13,056 nt of DNA from CAYVKM01 sp964452045. Its GTDB lineage: Bacteria > Calditrichota > Calditrichia > RBG-13-44-9. Under the pieces are notes generated by a model. The model saw only the letters and a program-made list of their open reading frames with translations, was not told the DNA's origin and did no database searches. A program made the translations under genes and the position numbers. Below are positions 6,731 through 13,056 of this stretch, one piece after another; positions within the stretch are counted from its first letter, which is position 1; each line of letters starts with the position of its first letter. The DNA is taken from NCBI GenBank assembly GCA_964452045.1, contig CAYVKM010000101.1, forward strand, positions 1-13,056. Direction: 5' to 3'.

Positions 6731-6903
6731 TAACTCATTCCCCGTTTCCTGGCATTCCTGACCACAATGATGGAACCGACCATACAAACGAAATAAAGCG
6801 GTCCCAAGTAAGTGAGAAAATTCCGGTCTTGCACGATAAAGAAGGTCGCCAGTATGGCGATTGCCCAAAGTACCATGATGGCAAACTCGTGCGAATATTT
6901 CAT
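6730..6903 (-). CDS. Small two-helix membrane protein (57 residues)
   Basis: A short gene in a frame different from its long neighbours. It begins with ATG at 6901-6903, preceded by a strong AGAGGAGAGA (complement of 6911-6920), and ends at TAG (6730-6732). The peptide begins MKYSHEFAIM and has two hydrophobic segments, about 7-24 (including VLWAIAILATFFIV) and 29-48 (including PLYFVCMVGSIIVV). It finishes with the basic tail RNARKRGMS, giving an expected hairpin with a cytoplasmic basic end. It starts 34 bases after the DUF3267 stop and its stop overlaps the NFACT-R start by one base, so it looks like a true operon member. I recognise no family. Hydrophobicity, Shine-Dalgarno quality and exact packing all support that it is translated. 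Confidence 0.72.
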   Translation of the reverse strand: MKYSHEFAIMVLWAIAILATFFIVQDRNFLTYLGPLYFVCMVGSIIVVRNARKRGMS

Positions 6904-6937
6904 ATCCGAGTCTCTCCTCTATAAATTCAACAAATAC

Positions 6938-7540
6938 TTATTGTTCTATCGGATTGTCATCTTCGGCAATCATACAGCCCGCCCGGCTGGGATGATCCAG
7001 TACCAGCATTTCTGGTTTTGCTTTGCGTAGAGACCACAGAATGAGAGCGTCACCTCCGGCTGCTGCAGTAAATAGAAGTCCGTATAACATTACTCCCCCC
7101 TGACCGCTTACAAGTCCAAACAAGTAGGGAACCACCCCCAACAGGACACCGGGCATCACTGCACCCAGCCGATATGCCCGTACGGTTAGGGCCTCATTGC
7201 AATGAGCATAGGGTGAGAGGGCTTTAAAATTTATGCCAAAACTGATTGTCCTGAATGATTTTTGGCCAGCGTATGCCCAGGTAATCCCATGGATCGCTTC
7301 ATGGAGAATAATTCCAAGCAAAACAAACAGAAGGTACCACCAGAGATGCCGGGAAACCGAACGAATGGCCAGTCCCACACTCCACTGACCCCAGATTGTC
7401 TGGTAGAGACTAACCTGTATAATTGTGGATGGTATAACAAAGGCGAGACTATACAGACTCGCCTTGCCCATTGAAATGGAAAGATCTTTCGGATCTTTGT
7501 CCGGGGATTTCAAAAAATGTACTCTCCTTCCGAATTTCAC
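6938..7540 (-). CDS. DUF3267 integral membrane protein with HExxH motif
   Basis: A 200-residue (from GTG) membrane protein of the DUF3267 type, a putative zinc metalloprotease-like family of unknown substrate. Hydrophobic segments lie at about 28-45, 66-80, 124-143 and 147-169. The motif HEAIHG (80-85) sits at the end of the second one, the position of the HExxH zinc site in this family. Downstream YAHCNEALTVRAYRLGAVMP (111-130) and the terminal AAAGGDALILWSL (159-171) are characteristic. Its first codon overlaps the stop of the universal stress protein gene by 4 bases (GTGA). A TTG at codon 10 has a much better Shine-Dalgarno (AAGGAGAG, about 9 bases upstream) and could be the real start, shortening the protein by nine residues. 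It may process or shield a membrane or stress protein partner; this is inference. Confidence 0.82.
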   Translation of the reverse strand: MKFGRRVHFLKSPDKDPKDLSISMGKASLYSLAFVIPSTIIQVSLYQTIWGQWSVGLAIRSVSRHLWWYLLFVLLGIILHEAIHGITWAYAGQKSFRTISFGINFKALSPYAHCNEALTVRAYRLGAVMPGVLLGVVPYLFGLVSGQGGVMLYGLLFTAAAGGDALILWSLRKAKPEMLVLDHPSRAGCMIAEDDNPIEQ

Positions 7541-8385
7541 TGTCCAATTAAGATCGGTTTTTTAGCCAGCTCAATCAAAAATTTGGTTAAGCTGCCCACC
7601 ATAAAATCGAATAATCCTTTTTTGGAGTGGGCACCCACCACAAAAATATGAGCCCAGTCCAGATATTTCTTTTCCACCACCTCGGTGATATCATCATTGG
7701 TCCGGTCCTGCTTAATATTTTTAAAACCATGTGCGGTGAGGAAAGCTGTTGCGCTGTTTAAGTAATAATCCGCCTTTGTTTTATCTTCTTCCGAGGTGAG
7801 AATGATTACCTCAAAATTTTCGGCCGGCGCCAGTTGGGCGAATCGCTGCATGGCCCGGGCAGCGGGCAAGCTTCCGTTGAATGCAATCAATGCCCGGATT
7901 TTTTCATCTGGAACCCGGGGTAAGGTAAATTTTTCCGGCACGCCATAAACCGGGGTAATCGTCTCCTGCATCAATTTGGTCAGGGAATTTCCCGGCTTAT
8001 CCACCGTTTCGAAGTGAAAATAGGTCTTTAGACCGATAACCACCGCATCATAATAAATCGATTCCTGCAAGATACGCTCGCTGGGACTTCCCTGGAGTTC
8101 AGCTGACCGGTGAGCAACATTCTCTGAGGTACATTTCTTTTCGAATTTATCCAATAGCGATTTAATCCGTTCTTCCGCTTCACGCTCTTTGGCTTTACTA
8201 ATCTGGTCCGCATAAAAAAGACCACCGAGCGGAACAGGCCCAACGGATTTTTCAATTCCGGGCAGATCCAAAATAACCAGACCGGTCAATTCTGCATTAT
8301 TGAATTTGGCAATGGTGGTTGCAATATTTAGTGCAGTTTCGGTATAGGGTGAAGGATCGAGAGGAACAAGGATACGTTTGATCAT
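7537..8385 (-). CDS. Tandem universal stress protein (two USP domains)
   Basis: A 282-residue cytoplasmic protein with two Usp domains, 1-150 and 160-282. The first begins IKRILVPLDPSPYTETAL (2-19) with the conserved strand and aspartate (Asp10), and ends with the strand YDAVVIGLKTYFHFE (112-126). The second opens with KIRALIAFNGSLPAARAM (162-179) and ends with HIFVVGAHSKKGLFDFMVGS (246-265), which resembles the ATP-binding G2xG9xG(S/T) loop. Its second glycine is replaced (GAHS, 251-254), so nucleotide binding is uncertain. Usp proteins respond to starvation and oxidative or energy stress. It has a good CAGGAG site before the ATG, a promoter and inverted repeat upstream, and leads the operon that ends at the 120-residue unknown; it overlaps the next gene by 4 bases. 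Confidence 0.93.
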   Translation of the reverse strand: MIKRILVPLDPSPYTETALNIATTIAKFNNAELTGLVILDLPGIEKSVGPVPLGGLFYADQISKAKEREAEERIKSLLDKFEKKCTSENVAHRSAELQGSPSERILQESIYYDAVVIGLKTYFHFETVDKPGNSLTKLMQETITPVYGVPEKFTLPRVPDEKIRALIAFNGSLPAARAMQRFAQLAPAENFEVIILTSEEDKTKADYYLNSATAFLTAHGFKNIKQDRTNDDITEVVEKKYLDWAHIFVVGAHSKKGLFDFMVGSLTKFLIELAKKPILIGQ

Positions 8386-8445
8386 GATTATTCTCCTGGA
8401 TTATTATCTTGATATACTTTCTGAATTTCGCTTTCAGCAGAACAA

Positions 8446-8474
8446 ATATTATTGATAAATTTTCTACTCGGCAA
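8446..8474 (-). promoter_or_regulatory. Sigma70-like promoter of the usp operon
   Basis: Read on the minus strand, TTGCCG (8469-8474) and TAATAT (8446-8451) are exactly 17 bases apart. Each box matches four of six consensus positions. The leader to the ATG at 8385 is about 55 bases. Confidence 0.5.
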
Positions 8475-8491
8475 TAGTTTTATAAACTATT
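8473..8491. promoter_or_regulatory. Perfect inverted repeat at the usp promoter, candidate operator
   Basis: AATAGTTT (8473-8480) and AAACTATT (8484-8491) form perfect 8-base arms around TAT. The site overlaps the end of the proposed -35 box and extends upstream of it. There is no T run, so it does not look like a terminator; a dimeric regulator site is the likely reading. Confidence 0.45.
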
Positions 8492-8538
8492 AGGATTGCT
8501 CGATTCGGAAAAATCCCTGCATCATTTATGAAACAGAC

Positions 8539-10398
8539 TTAACCTGCACCGCCAGATGCACCACCCCCACCGCCACCTCCACCACCGGAAGCACCTCCAC
8601 CGGCACCGGAACTTGAACTCATGGTGCTGGATGCGATCTGAACCACCGAGGATATAGCGGTGGCAAAATCTGCCGGAGAGGCATAGGCACCGTGAGGATG
8701 GGTATACCAGGGAAAATAATGAGTTTGCTGCTGTTCGGGAATACTCTCCATCATCTTTTTGATGGCCTTTTGACCCACGCCCAGCGCCAGACCATAAACC
8801 AGATATTTTTCAATGTTGGCGAGCCAGTCGCTTCCCCGACCTTCCACGAAGTGGTATTTAACCAGATAACGGCGCAGCGCCTGCCACTTCTTCCGTTTCA
8901 ATTTCATTTCCGGGGTATATCGCAAAATAGCAAAGGCAATACTCAACATAAGTCCACCGGTTACCACCGGCAGAATCCCGGGAGAGCCAAAATATACCAG
9001 GATCAATACCCCACCGGCAATGGCAGCAATGCAGAGAAGAACTCCATAAACGGTTCCCCGGATACTGCTTTTCTCATAAAGAGGAATATCATTCAGGTGT
9101 TCCTTCACCATCTTGCTCCACTCCAGAAACCATTTTCTTACCTTGGTTCTCCTTTTCCGGAACATTTTCATCGGTACAATATTTTGACCTCCTCCCAGTT
9201 CATCAAAAATAAAATGGATCAGATCCGATTCATAATCCTGCAATTGGCCACCCGCTTCCTGGAATTTTTCAGGGACCTTTTTCAGCAGGAATTCCGGTTT
9301 GTTGCTACTCCACCATTTATTTGATGTGGGTGGAATCTGTTCCAGCTCGATGATTCCACGCCGGGCAAGGTCGAACAGGGTTGAGGAGAGAGCAGCCCCC
9401 CGAACCTGTTTATTCATATATAATGCACTCACAATGGCCGGCGATTCTTTCTGTGGCAACTCCGAATCAATTTTCTGGTAGTAGGGTACCCGATAACCTC
9501 TGCCGTATTTTTGATACAACAGAAACAGTCCGAGTATATTGATAAGGGCCAGCCCAATAGCAAAAGGCCAGGCAGTTTTCTCTCTTTCTTTTTTCTCCAG
9601 AAGCCTCTGTTGTGCCCGCTCTCTTTCCTCATTTGCCTTTTGTGCCCATTCTGCTTCCTGGGAAAGAACAGTTGGCAGTACATTGCCGGTTTTCCTTTTT
9701 TCCGCGAGTGGAACCCATTCCTTCGGGAATACAATCCGGGCTTCCCAATAGGTTCGGGCAGGAAGTGGGTCGACATCCATCACCAGCTCATTTTGCTCAA
9801 ATCGGATACCGCCCCACAGTGGCCCGTGAGCCCAGGCCTTCACAACATCTGAAGTGATCTGACCGGGCAGTTGAATGTTTACGGTCACCTGGCCAACCGG
9901 CATTTCGTTTTCTTCACCCACAAATTTGTAATATAATTCGGCTACGTCCTGATAAACGGATATCACATCGGTCACCAGGTAATGTAAGGTAAATGTTTTG
10001 GTCTGGTTTTCGGCCTGATAATGCCAGCGCACATAAAAAGAATATTCACTGCTTTGAACTGTATAGGTGCCCGGTTCTTCCGATTTACTCTTCCGGTAAT
10101 TTGTGTTTTCATCATTCAGACTAAAATCCAGGACATTGCCAATTCCCTGCAGGGGCAACTTATAGTCTGCCCAGCTGAATTTTCCCCGGAAAGTGTAGGT
10201 GCGGGATTCGTCAATATACATATTGCCATCTGGCAACACCCGGGCCTGGATGGCAATTCGATCGATCCGGAAACTTTTTGCAGCCACTGAATCCGGGATA
10301 AAAAAAAGGGCGAAATTAATTAACAGGGTAAATACAAAGAAAAATTTTAACCAGAGGTGTGTATGAATATGTTGCAAAAATTTCGAATACTGCTTCAT
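8539..10398 (-). CDS. DUF2207 membrane protein with glycine-rich tail
   Basis: A 619-residue predicted membrane protein of the DUF2207 family (function unknown, often membrane or envelope-associated). A signal peptide or anchor occupies residues 14-40 (FFFVFTLLINFALFFIP core, then SVAA-KS). An extracytoplasmic all-beta domain (~43-230) contains DGNMYIDESRTYTFRGKFSW (57-76). A coiled-coil-like charged stretch (247-273) leads to a transmembrane helix (275-296). Then comes a cytoplasmic-type region with VPYYQKIDSELPQKESPA (304-321), two further transmembrane segments (447-468 and 475-491) and YLVYGLALGVGQKAIKKM (532-549), the usual signature near the end. The last 27 residues are serine/glycine-rich (GASGGGGGGGGGASGGAG at the very end). 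The gene begins at ATG with AGGAG and lies 40 bases after rdgB on the same strand, so it may be in one transcript with it. Confidence 0.88.
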   Translation of the reverse strand: MKQYSKFLQHIHTHLWLKFFFVFTLLINFALFFIPDSVAAKSFRIDRIAIQARVLPDGNMYIDESRTYTFRGKFSWADYKLPLQGIGNVLDFSLNDENTNYRKSKSEEPGTYTVQSSEYSFYVRWHYQAENQTKTFTLHYLVTDVISVYQDVAELYYKFVGEENEMPVGQVTVNIQLPGQITSDVVKAWAHGPLWGGIRFEQNELVMDVDPLPARTYWEARIVFPKEWVPLAEKRKTGNVLPTVLSQEAEWAQKANEERERAQQRLLEKKEREKTAWPFAIGLALINILGLFLLYQKYGRGYRVPYYQKIDSELPQKESPAIVSALYMNKQVRGAALSSTLFDLARRGIIELEQIPPTSNKWWSSNKPEFLLKKVPEKFQEAGGQLQDYESDLIHFIFDELGGGQNIVPMKMFRKRRTKVRKWFLEWSKMVKEHLNDIPLYEKSSIRGTVYGVLLCIAAIAGGVLILVYFGSPGILPVVTGGLMLSIAFAILRYTPEMKLKRKKWQALRRYLVKYHFVEGRGSDWLANIEKYLVYGLALGVGQKAIKKMMESIPEQQQTHYFPWYTHPHGAYASPADFATAISSVVQIASSTMSSSSGAGGGASGGGGGGGGGASGGAG

Positions 10399-10438
10399 AC
10401 CGGAACTCCTGTTAAAGTTATATAGCCATTCATTTATA

Positions 10439-11044
10439 CTAAAATAATGTTTTCAGAAACTCTTTCGCTTTGCCGAAGGCAATAGCCCGGTGACTGATCC
10501 GGTTCTTAACTGCTTCTCCCAATTCGGCATAGGTCTGATCAAACCCCTCGGGAATAAATAATGGATCATAACCGAATCCTCCTGATCCCCGGAGTTGGTG
10601 AATAATACGACCACGAACTATACCTTCCACCACCTTCTCAATCCGGTTCCCTAAAATAGCCACCACACAGCGAAATTGGCTCCCGCGCTCTCTATCTGGA
10701 ATATTCTTTAAATCCTCAAGCAGTTTGCGGTTGTTGGCCGGATAATCCCGTTCCTTCCCGGCAAACCGGGCGGAATAAATTCCGGGTGCCCCATTCAGGG
10801 CATCCACTTCCAGCCCGGAGTCATCGGCCAGGGTGAGCAGAGCGGTATGCTGATAAACCGCCCGGGCTTTTAAAAGTGCATTCTCTTCAAAGGAAGTACC
10901 GGTTTCCCGGATTGATCCAATTTCAGGAAAGTCTTTGAGTGAAAATATATCTTTCTGGACCCCGTCTAAAATATATTTTATTTCTGCCAGTTTATGAAGA
11001 TTGGAGGTGGCAATAACCATGGAAGAAAACCGGTTATTTTTCAT
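10439..11044 (-). CDS. rdgB: Non-canonical purine NTP pyrophosphatase (RdgB/HAM1)
   Basis: A 201-residue cytoplasmic enzyme that hydrolyses dITP, XTP and related damaged purine triphosphates to monophosphates and pyrophosphate, keeping them out of DNA and RNA. Typical motifs are TSNLHKLAEI (13-22), ETGTSFEENALLKA (47-60), ADDSGLEVDALNGAPGIYSA (73-92), GSGGFGYDPLFIP (153-165) and SHRAIAF (184-190), all in the expected order and spacing; length is standard. The start ATG overlaps the stop of the CYTH gene (ATGA, 4 bases), which implies translational coupling. The conserved core begins near Met9 (MVIATSN), so a start there is possible. The residue run DDSG contains the catalytic acidic pair (Asp74/Asp75). 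Confidence 0.96.
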   Translation of the reverse strand: MKNNRFSSMVIATSNLHKLAEIKYILDGVQKDIFSLKDFPEIGSIRETGTSFEENALLKARAVYQHTALLTLADDSGLEVDALNGAPGIYSARFAGKERDYPANNRKLLEDLKNIPDRERGSQFRCVVAILGNRIEKVVEGIVRGRIIHQLRGSGGFGYDPLFIPEGFDQTYAELGEAVKNRISHRAIAFGKAKEFLKTLF

Positions 11045-11565
11045 GATTCGTTTTCCTGCTTTAACATAAGATCGGCATAACTCACCGCTACCGGTTCGAA
11101 AAGGAAGCTGACTAACATATTTTGGATCTTCTTTAAGTTGTCGCGGGCCAGTTCACGATTTACTTCCTCGTCGACAACCGATTCCAGTTCAAGAAAAGAA
11201 CCCAATTCTTCAACACGGTCCAGGTGGATACGGACATTGCGGTAGTGGAAAAGTTGACGAACTTTTTGCACGATCACCCTCAATCCCAGTGAGTCTGTAA
11301 GTACGTTATTTAAAAGCTGAGGATTCTGAGTGGAATAGATTTCGTAATGACTGATCCGCGATCCGTTTGAATCCGGCCGTTGATAGCTGATCAGCTGACC
11401 ATCCGATCCGGATTCTTCCCGGAGTTTTAACCTTCCGGTGTAACAGTTATAATAGCTATCTTTTTGGGATTTCGTCCAGATCGGTTCAATTTCGGAATTG
11501 GTTTGTAAGAACCTCTCCACCTTCTCTGGTTCGCTGAGCCAGTATTTAATTTCAATATTTTCCAT
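11041..11565 (-). CDS. CYTH domain protein (class IV cyclase/ThTPase-like)
   Basis: A 174-residue protein of the CYTH (CyaB, thiamine triphosphatase) fold, a tunnel of basic and acidic residues that binds triphosphate compounds. The N-terminal motif is NIEIK (3-7), a common variant of ExExK; it lacks the first glutamate (Asn3 instead), while Glu5 and Lys7 are kept. Other family signatures are KDSYYNCYTGRLKLREE (35-51), LISYQRPDSNGSRISHYE (58-75), VRIHLDRVEELGSFLELESV (111-130) and the acidic EEVNRE segment (133-138). Activity may be triphosphatase, or adenylate cyclase in the CyaB subset; this is not decidable from sequence. It precedes rdgB with a 4-base overlap. The ATG has GAGGG only 3 bases before it, an unusually close site, but the start is fixed by the conserved N-terminal motif. 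Confidence 0.9.
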   Translation of the reverse strand: MENIEIKYWLSEPEKVERFLQTNSEIEPIWTKSQKDSYYNCYTGRLKLREESGSDGQLISYQRPDSNGSRISHYEIYSTQNPQLLNNVLTDSLGLRVIVQKVRQLFHYRNVRIHLDRVEELGSFLELESVVDEEVNRELARDNLKKIQNMLVSFLFEPVAVSYADLMLKQENES

Positions 11566-11651
11566 GCCCTCGGGTCACTTAGGGTAAACGGCCTTAAGTT
11601 AAAGACCCGGACATCCATGTGCAATACGATTTTAGCTAAATTATAAAGAAC

Positions 11652-11681
11652 GGGAGAATCCGTCATCGTTCAGATTCTCCC
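11652..11681 (-). terminator. Terminator-like hairpin after the secreted protein gene
   Basis: Arms GGGAGAATC (11652-11660) and GATTCTCCC (11673-11681) make a 9-base perfect stem with a 12-base loop. On the minus strand it is followed by GTTCTTTATAATTT, a T-rich but broken tail. It lies 17 bases after the sorting-domain gene stop. Confidence 0.7.
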
Positions 11682-11698
11682 ATATGAATATTGGAGGT

Positions 11699-12382
11699 TT
11701 ACTTGGAGAGGGTCATTCTTCGTACAATGCGGTTTTCGCCACTTTTTATCTGGCAAAGATAGATCCCGGAGGATACCAGTGTTTCCCGGTCATCCCGTCC
11801 ATCCCAGCGTAAGGTATGAATACCGGCTGCATATCTTCCCTGGGCCAGGCTGCGGACATGCTGACCGTTGATGTTAAAGATCTCAATTTCCACATCGGCA
11901 TTTTTGGTCAGAGAAAATCGTATCATGGTTTCGCTGTTGAATGGATTGGGATGGTTCGGATAGAGCTCAAAGGTCGAACGGGTATTGGTGGGTGTGGGAA
12001 TATCCAGTTTGGTCGTGGTGAGTTCAACCATAGTTGAATCCCATCGCAAATTTGGATTCCGGTATCCGGCATTGATCCGGTACAGGCCGGTCTGTGGCGC
12101 CGTGAGGGTAAAAGGATTGGTAGTGGTACCATTATTAAAATCGACCACGTTTCCATTGATATCCACCAGTTCACCAGCAACGTCTCGATTGGCAGTAACG
12201 CCGGTAACGGTGATTTCTATTTGTAAATTATTCAAAATATTTGCGGAAACGATTCCATCCTGCAAACTATGACAACCTCCTCCACTGCAACCTGGTGTAG
12301 CACCATTGCGCGAGGGGTTGGCAAGAAAAGCAGAAGATATAATAAGCAGCGAGATAGTGAACGTCATTAACTTTATTTGCAT
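11699..12382 (-). CDS. Secreted protein with CX4CH motif and T9SS/FlgD-type sorting domain
   Basis: A 227-residue exported protein. A signal peptide (1-21) with the hydrophobic core MTFTISLLIISSAFLAN leads to a short segment PGCSGGGCHSL (30-40). There Cys32, Cys37 and His38 make a CX4CH pattern that could attach haem c, as in short lipid-free cytochromes and anchor-type repeats; it could also be a disulfide. A beta-rich Ig/choice-of-anchor-like domain follows (45-122), then a TPT-rich linker (123-137). A C-terminal FlgD-Ig/type IX sorting domain (138-227) contains ELYPNHPNPFNSETMIRFSL (139-158), VEIEIFNINGQHVRSL (164-179), LRWDGRD (191-197) and SSGIYLCQIKSG (204-215). Such domains direct export in FCB bacteria. 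The start has a very strong AAAGGAGGAG. It is followed by a hairpin terminator. Confidence 0.88.
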   Translation of the reverse strand: MQIKLMTFTISLLIISSAFLANPSRNGATPGCSGGGCHSLQDGIVSANILNNLQIEITVTGVTANRDVAGELVDINGNVVDFNNGTTTNPFTLTAPQTGLYRINAGYRNPNLRWDSTMVELTTTKLDIPTPTNTRSTFELYPNHPNPFNSETMIRFSLTKNADVEIEIFNINGQHVRSLAQGRYAAGIHTLRWDGRDDRETLVSSGIYLCQIKSGENRIVRRMTLSK

Positions 12383-12642
12383 TACTCCTCCTTTAATCGG
12401 TTTTACCTGTGAGTTTAAATTACTTCAATTCCTGTGCCATTAACTGTTCGAGATTTGCATTAATCGTATTGAATTTGTTTAAGTCTGGTTATTTAAAGAG
12501 ATAGACTGAAAATATATTGGCATAAAAATAATTCACGATTTATCCAAATCATAGAAAAATGTTTAATTTTGTGTGATTTTTTTACAGCGCTCTGCTCTTT
12601 CTAAATGACATGATGCAACTAAATTCAGGGAATTTTGACGTC
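12383..12642. other. Divergent intergenic region between secreted protein gene and tRNA promoter
   Basis: These 260 bases hold the strong ribosome binding site of the minus-strand gene and AT-rich sequence around 12490-12560. A minus-strand promoter for that gene must lie here but no convincing box pair was found. No RNA gene or repeat was recognised. Confidence 0.5.
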
Positions 12643-12671
12643 TTGACTTCCCTGTTAAATTCGATTATATT
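12643..12671 (+). promoter_or_regulatory. Strong sigma70-like promoter of the tRNA cluster
   Basis: TTGACT (12643-12648) and TATATT (12666-12671) are separated by exactly 17 bases, each box matching five of six consensus positions. The start site would be near 12678, about 30 bases before tRNA-Pro. A small palindrome CCCAATTTATTGGG lies at 12677-12690, at the expected start site. Confidence 0.8.
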
Positions 12672-12709
12672 TTGCGCCCAATTTATTGGGTATTATATTT
12701 AGGTTTGTT

Positions 12710-12785
<76 letters not shown>

Positions 12786-12792
12786 TGGAGAA

Positions 12793-12819
12793 GATGAAAG
12801 ATTAAGGATGAAAGATTAA
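12793..12819 (+). repeat. Two direct copies of GATGAAAGATTAA in the tRNA spacer
   Basis: Copies at 12793-12805 and 12807-12819 are identical and separated by one base. They are located just downstream of tRNA-Pro and have no hairpin potential. Their role is unknown; replication slippage is the simplest cause. Confidence 0.85.
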
Positions 12820-12895
12820 AACTAAACGAAACGGACATTCCGATTTCTACCCTACTTTTTTTCTTTGATCTTATTTCTATAATCTTGATTTACTA

Positions 12896-12968
12896 GCTCC
12901 CTTAGCTCAGTGGATAGAGCAGCGGCCTTCTAAGCCGTTGGTCGGAGGTTCGAATCCTCCAGGGAGTG
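12896..12968 (+). tRNA. tRNA-Arg (TCT)
   Basis: The acceptor stem GCTCCCT/AGGGAGT includes a G-T first pair and discriminator G. The anticodon loop CTTCTAA has anticodon TCT in stem CGGCC/GGCCG-like (with a mismatch-tolerant pair), and the T arm reads GGAGG-TTCGAAT-CCTCC. CCA is not encoded. 73 bases, in the same direction as tRNA-Pro and probably in one transcript. Confidence 0.95.
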
Positions 12969-12970
12969 CG

Positions 12971-13022
12971 AGGTTGCTTTTGTCAACCTGGGGTTGTAAA
13001 TTAGACTGCTGTAGTAAGCAGT
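12971..13022 (+). other. Two small hairpins in the spacer before the third tRNA
   Basis: AGGTTG (12971-12976)/CAACCT (12984-12989) and ACTGCT (13005-13010)/AGCAGT (13017-13022) each form a 6-base stem. Neither is followed by a T run. They may guide processing of the tRNA precursor, or simply be chance. Confidence 0.35.
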
Positions 13023-13030
13023 TGAACATG

Positions 13031-13056
13031 GTGGATGTAGCTCAGCTGGTTAGAGC
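13031..13056 (+). tRNA. Partial tRNA, cut by window end, probably tRNA-His
   Basis: GTGGATGTAGCTCAGCTGGT (13031-13050) followed by TAGAGC is the 5' half of an acceptor and D arm. The first bases GTGGATG with TAGCTCAG match tRNA-His of many bacteria, but the anticodon is outside the window, so the amino acid is inference. It continues the tRNA cluster. Confidence 0.75.

Noticed and set aside
6731..6868. N-terminal extension of the NFACT-R frame to an ATG at 6868
   Set aside because: This stretch overlaps the small membrane protein gene, has low similarity to NFACT-R and no ribosome binding site; the GTG at 6730 fits better.
8539..8620. Repetitive GCC/ACC-rich stretch as a CRISPR or minisatellite
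   Set aside because: It encodes the glycine-rich tail of the DUF2207 protein; there is no spacer-repeat structure.
8692..9324. 210-codon open frame on the plus strand
   Set aside because: It is antisense to the DUF2207 gene; the translation has no domain signature and the minus-strand gene has a signal peptide, conserved motifs and a ribosome binding site.
11985..12272. 95-codon plus-strand frame
   Set aside because: It is antisense to the sorting-domain protein and has no start signal or domain.

Overview
The window looks like chromosomal DNA from a free-living bacterium, most likely of the FCB superphylum (for example Calditrichota, Marinimicrobia, KSB1 or an Ignavibacteria/Bacteroidota relative). 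The main clue is the secreted protein at 11699-12382, whose C-terminal FlgD-like/type IX-style sorting domain (YPNHPNPFNS...GIYLCQI) is characteristic of that group. The tRNA genes do not encode CCA, and ribosome binding sites are mostly AGGAG-like. The taxonomic call is an inference.

Layout. (1) Plus strand, 1-3233: a BBE-type FAD-linked oxidase ending in a clear intrinsic terminator, then two small single-domain proteins (an SRPBCC/AHSA1-like protein and a REDY/EthD-like dimeric alpha-beta barrel protein). These are separated by unusually AT-rich spacers (1410-1842 and 2269-2894) that hold possible decayed coding remnants. (2) Minus strand, 3270-5454: a six-helix voltage-gated-type potassium channel with a C-terminal zinc ribbon, and a membrane-anchored diguanylate cyclase. 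(3) Minus strand, 5533-8385: a compact probable operon of six genes, namely a tandem universal stress protein, a DUF3267 membrane protein with an HExxH motif, a previously unlisted 57-residue two-helix membrane protein, a stand-alone NFACT-R (DUF814) RNA-binding protein, a SUI1/YciH protein and an unknown 120-residue protein. A sigma70-like promoter and a perfect inverted repeat lie upstream. (4) Minus strand, 8539-11565: CYTH protein, RdgB nucleotide pyrophosphatase (4-base overlap) and a large DUF2207 membrane protein with a glycine-rich tail. (5) A secreted protein with a CX4CH motif and a sorting domain, followed by a hairpin terminator. (6) Plus strand, 12643-end: a strong sigma70-like promoter driving a tRNA cluster (Pro-TGG, Arg-TCT, and a third tRNA cut by the window edge, probably His).

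How the genes may work together: the operon in region 3 combines stress protein genes with two proteins related to translation and ribosome quality control (SUI1 and NFACT-R). It is the best candidate here for an undescribed functional module. The CYTH-RdgB pair fits handling of phosphate-rich nucleotides. No mobile element, CRISPR array, phage gene or rRNA is visible.
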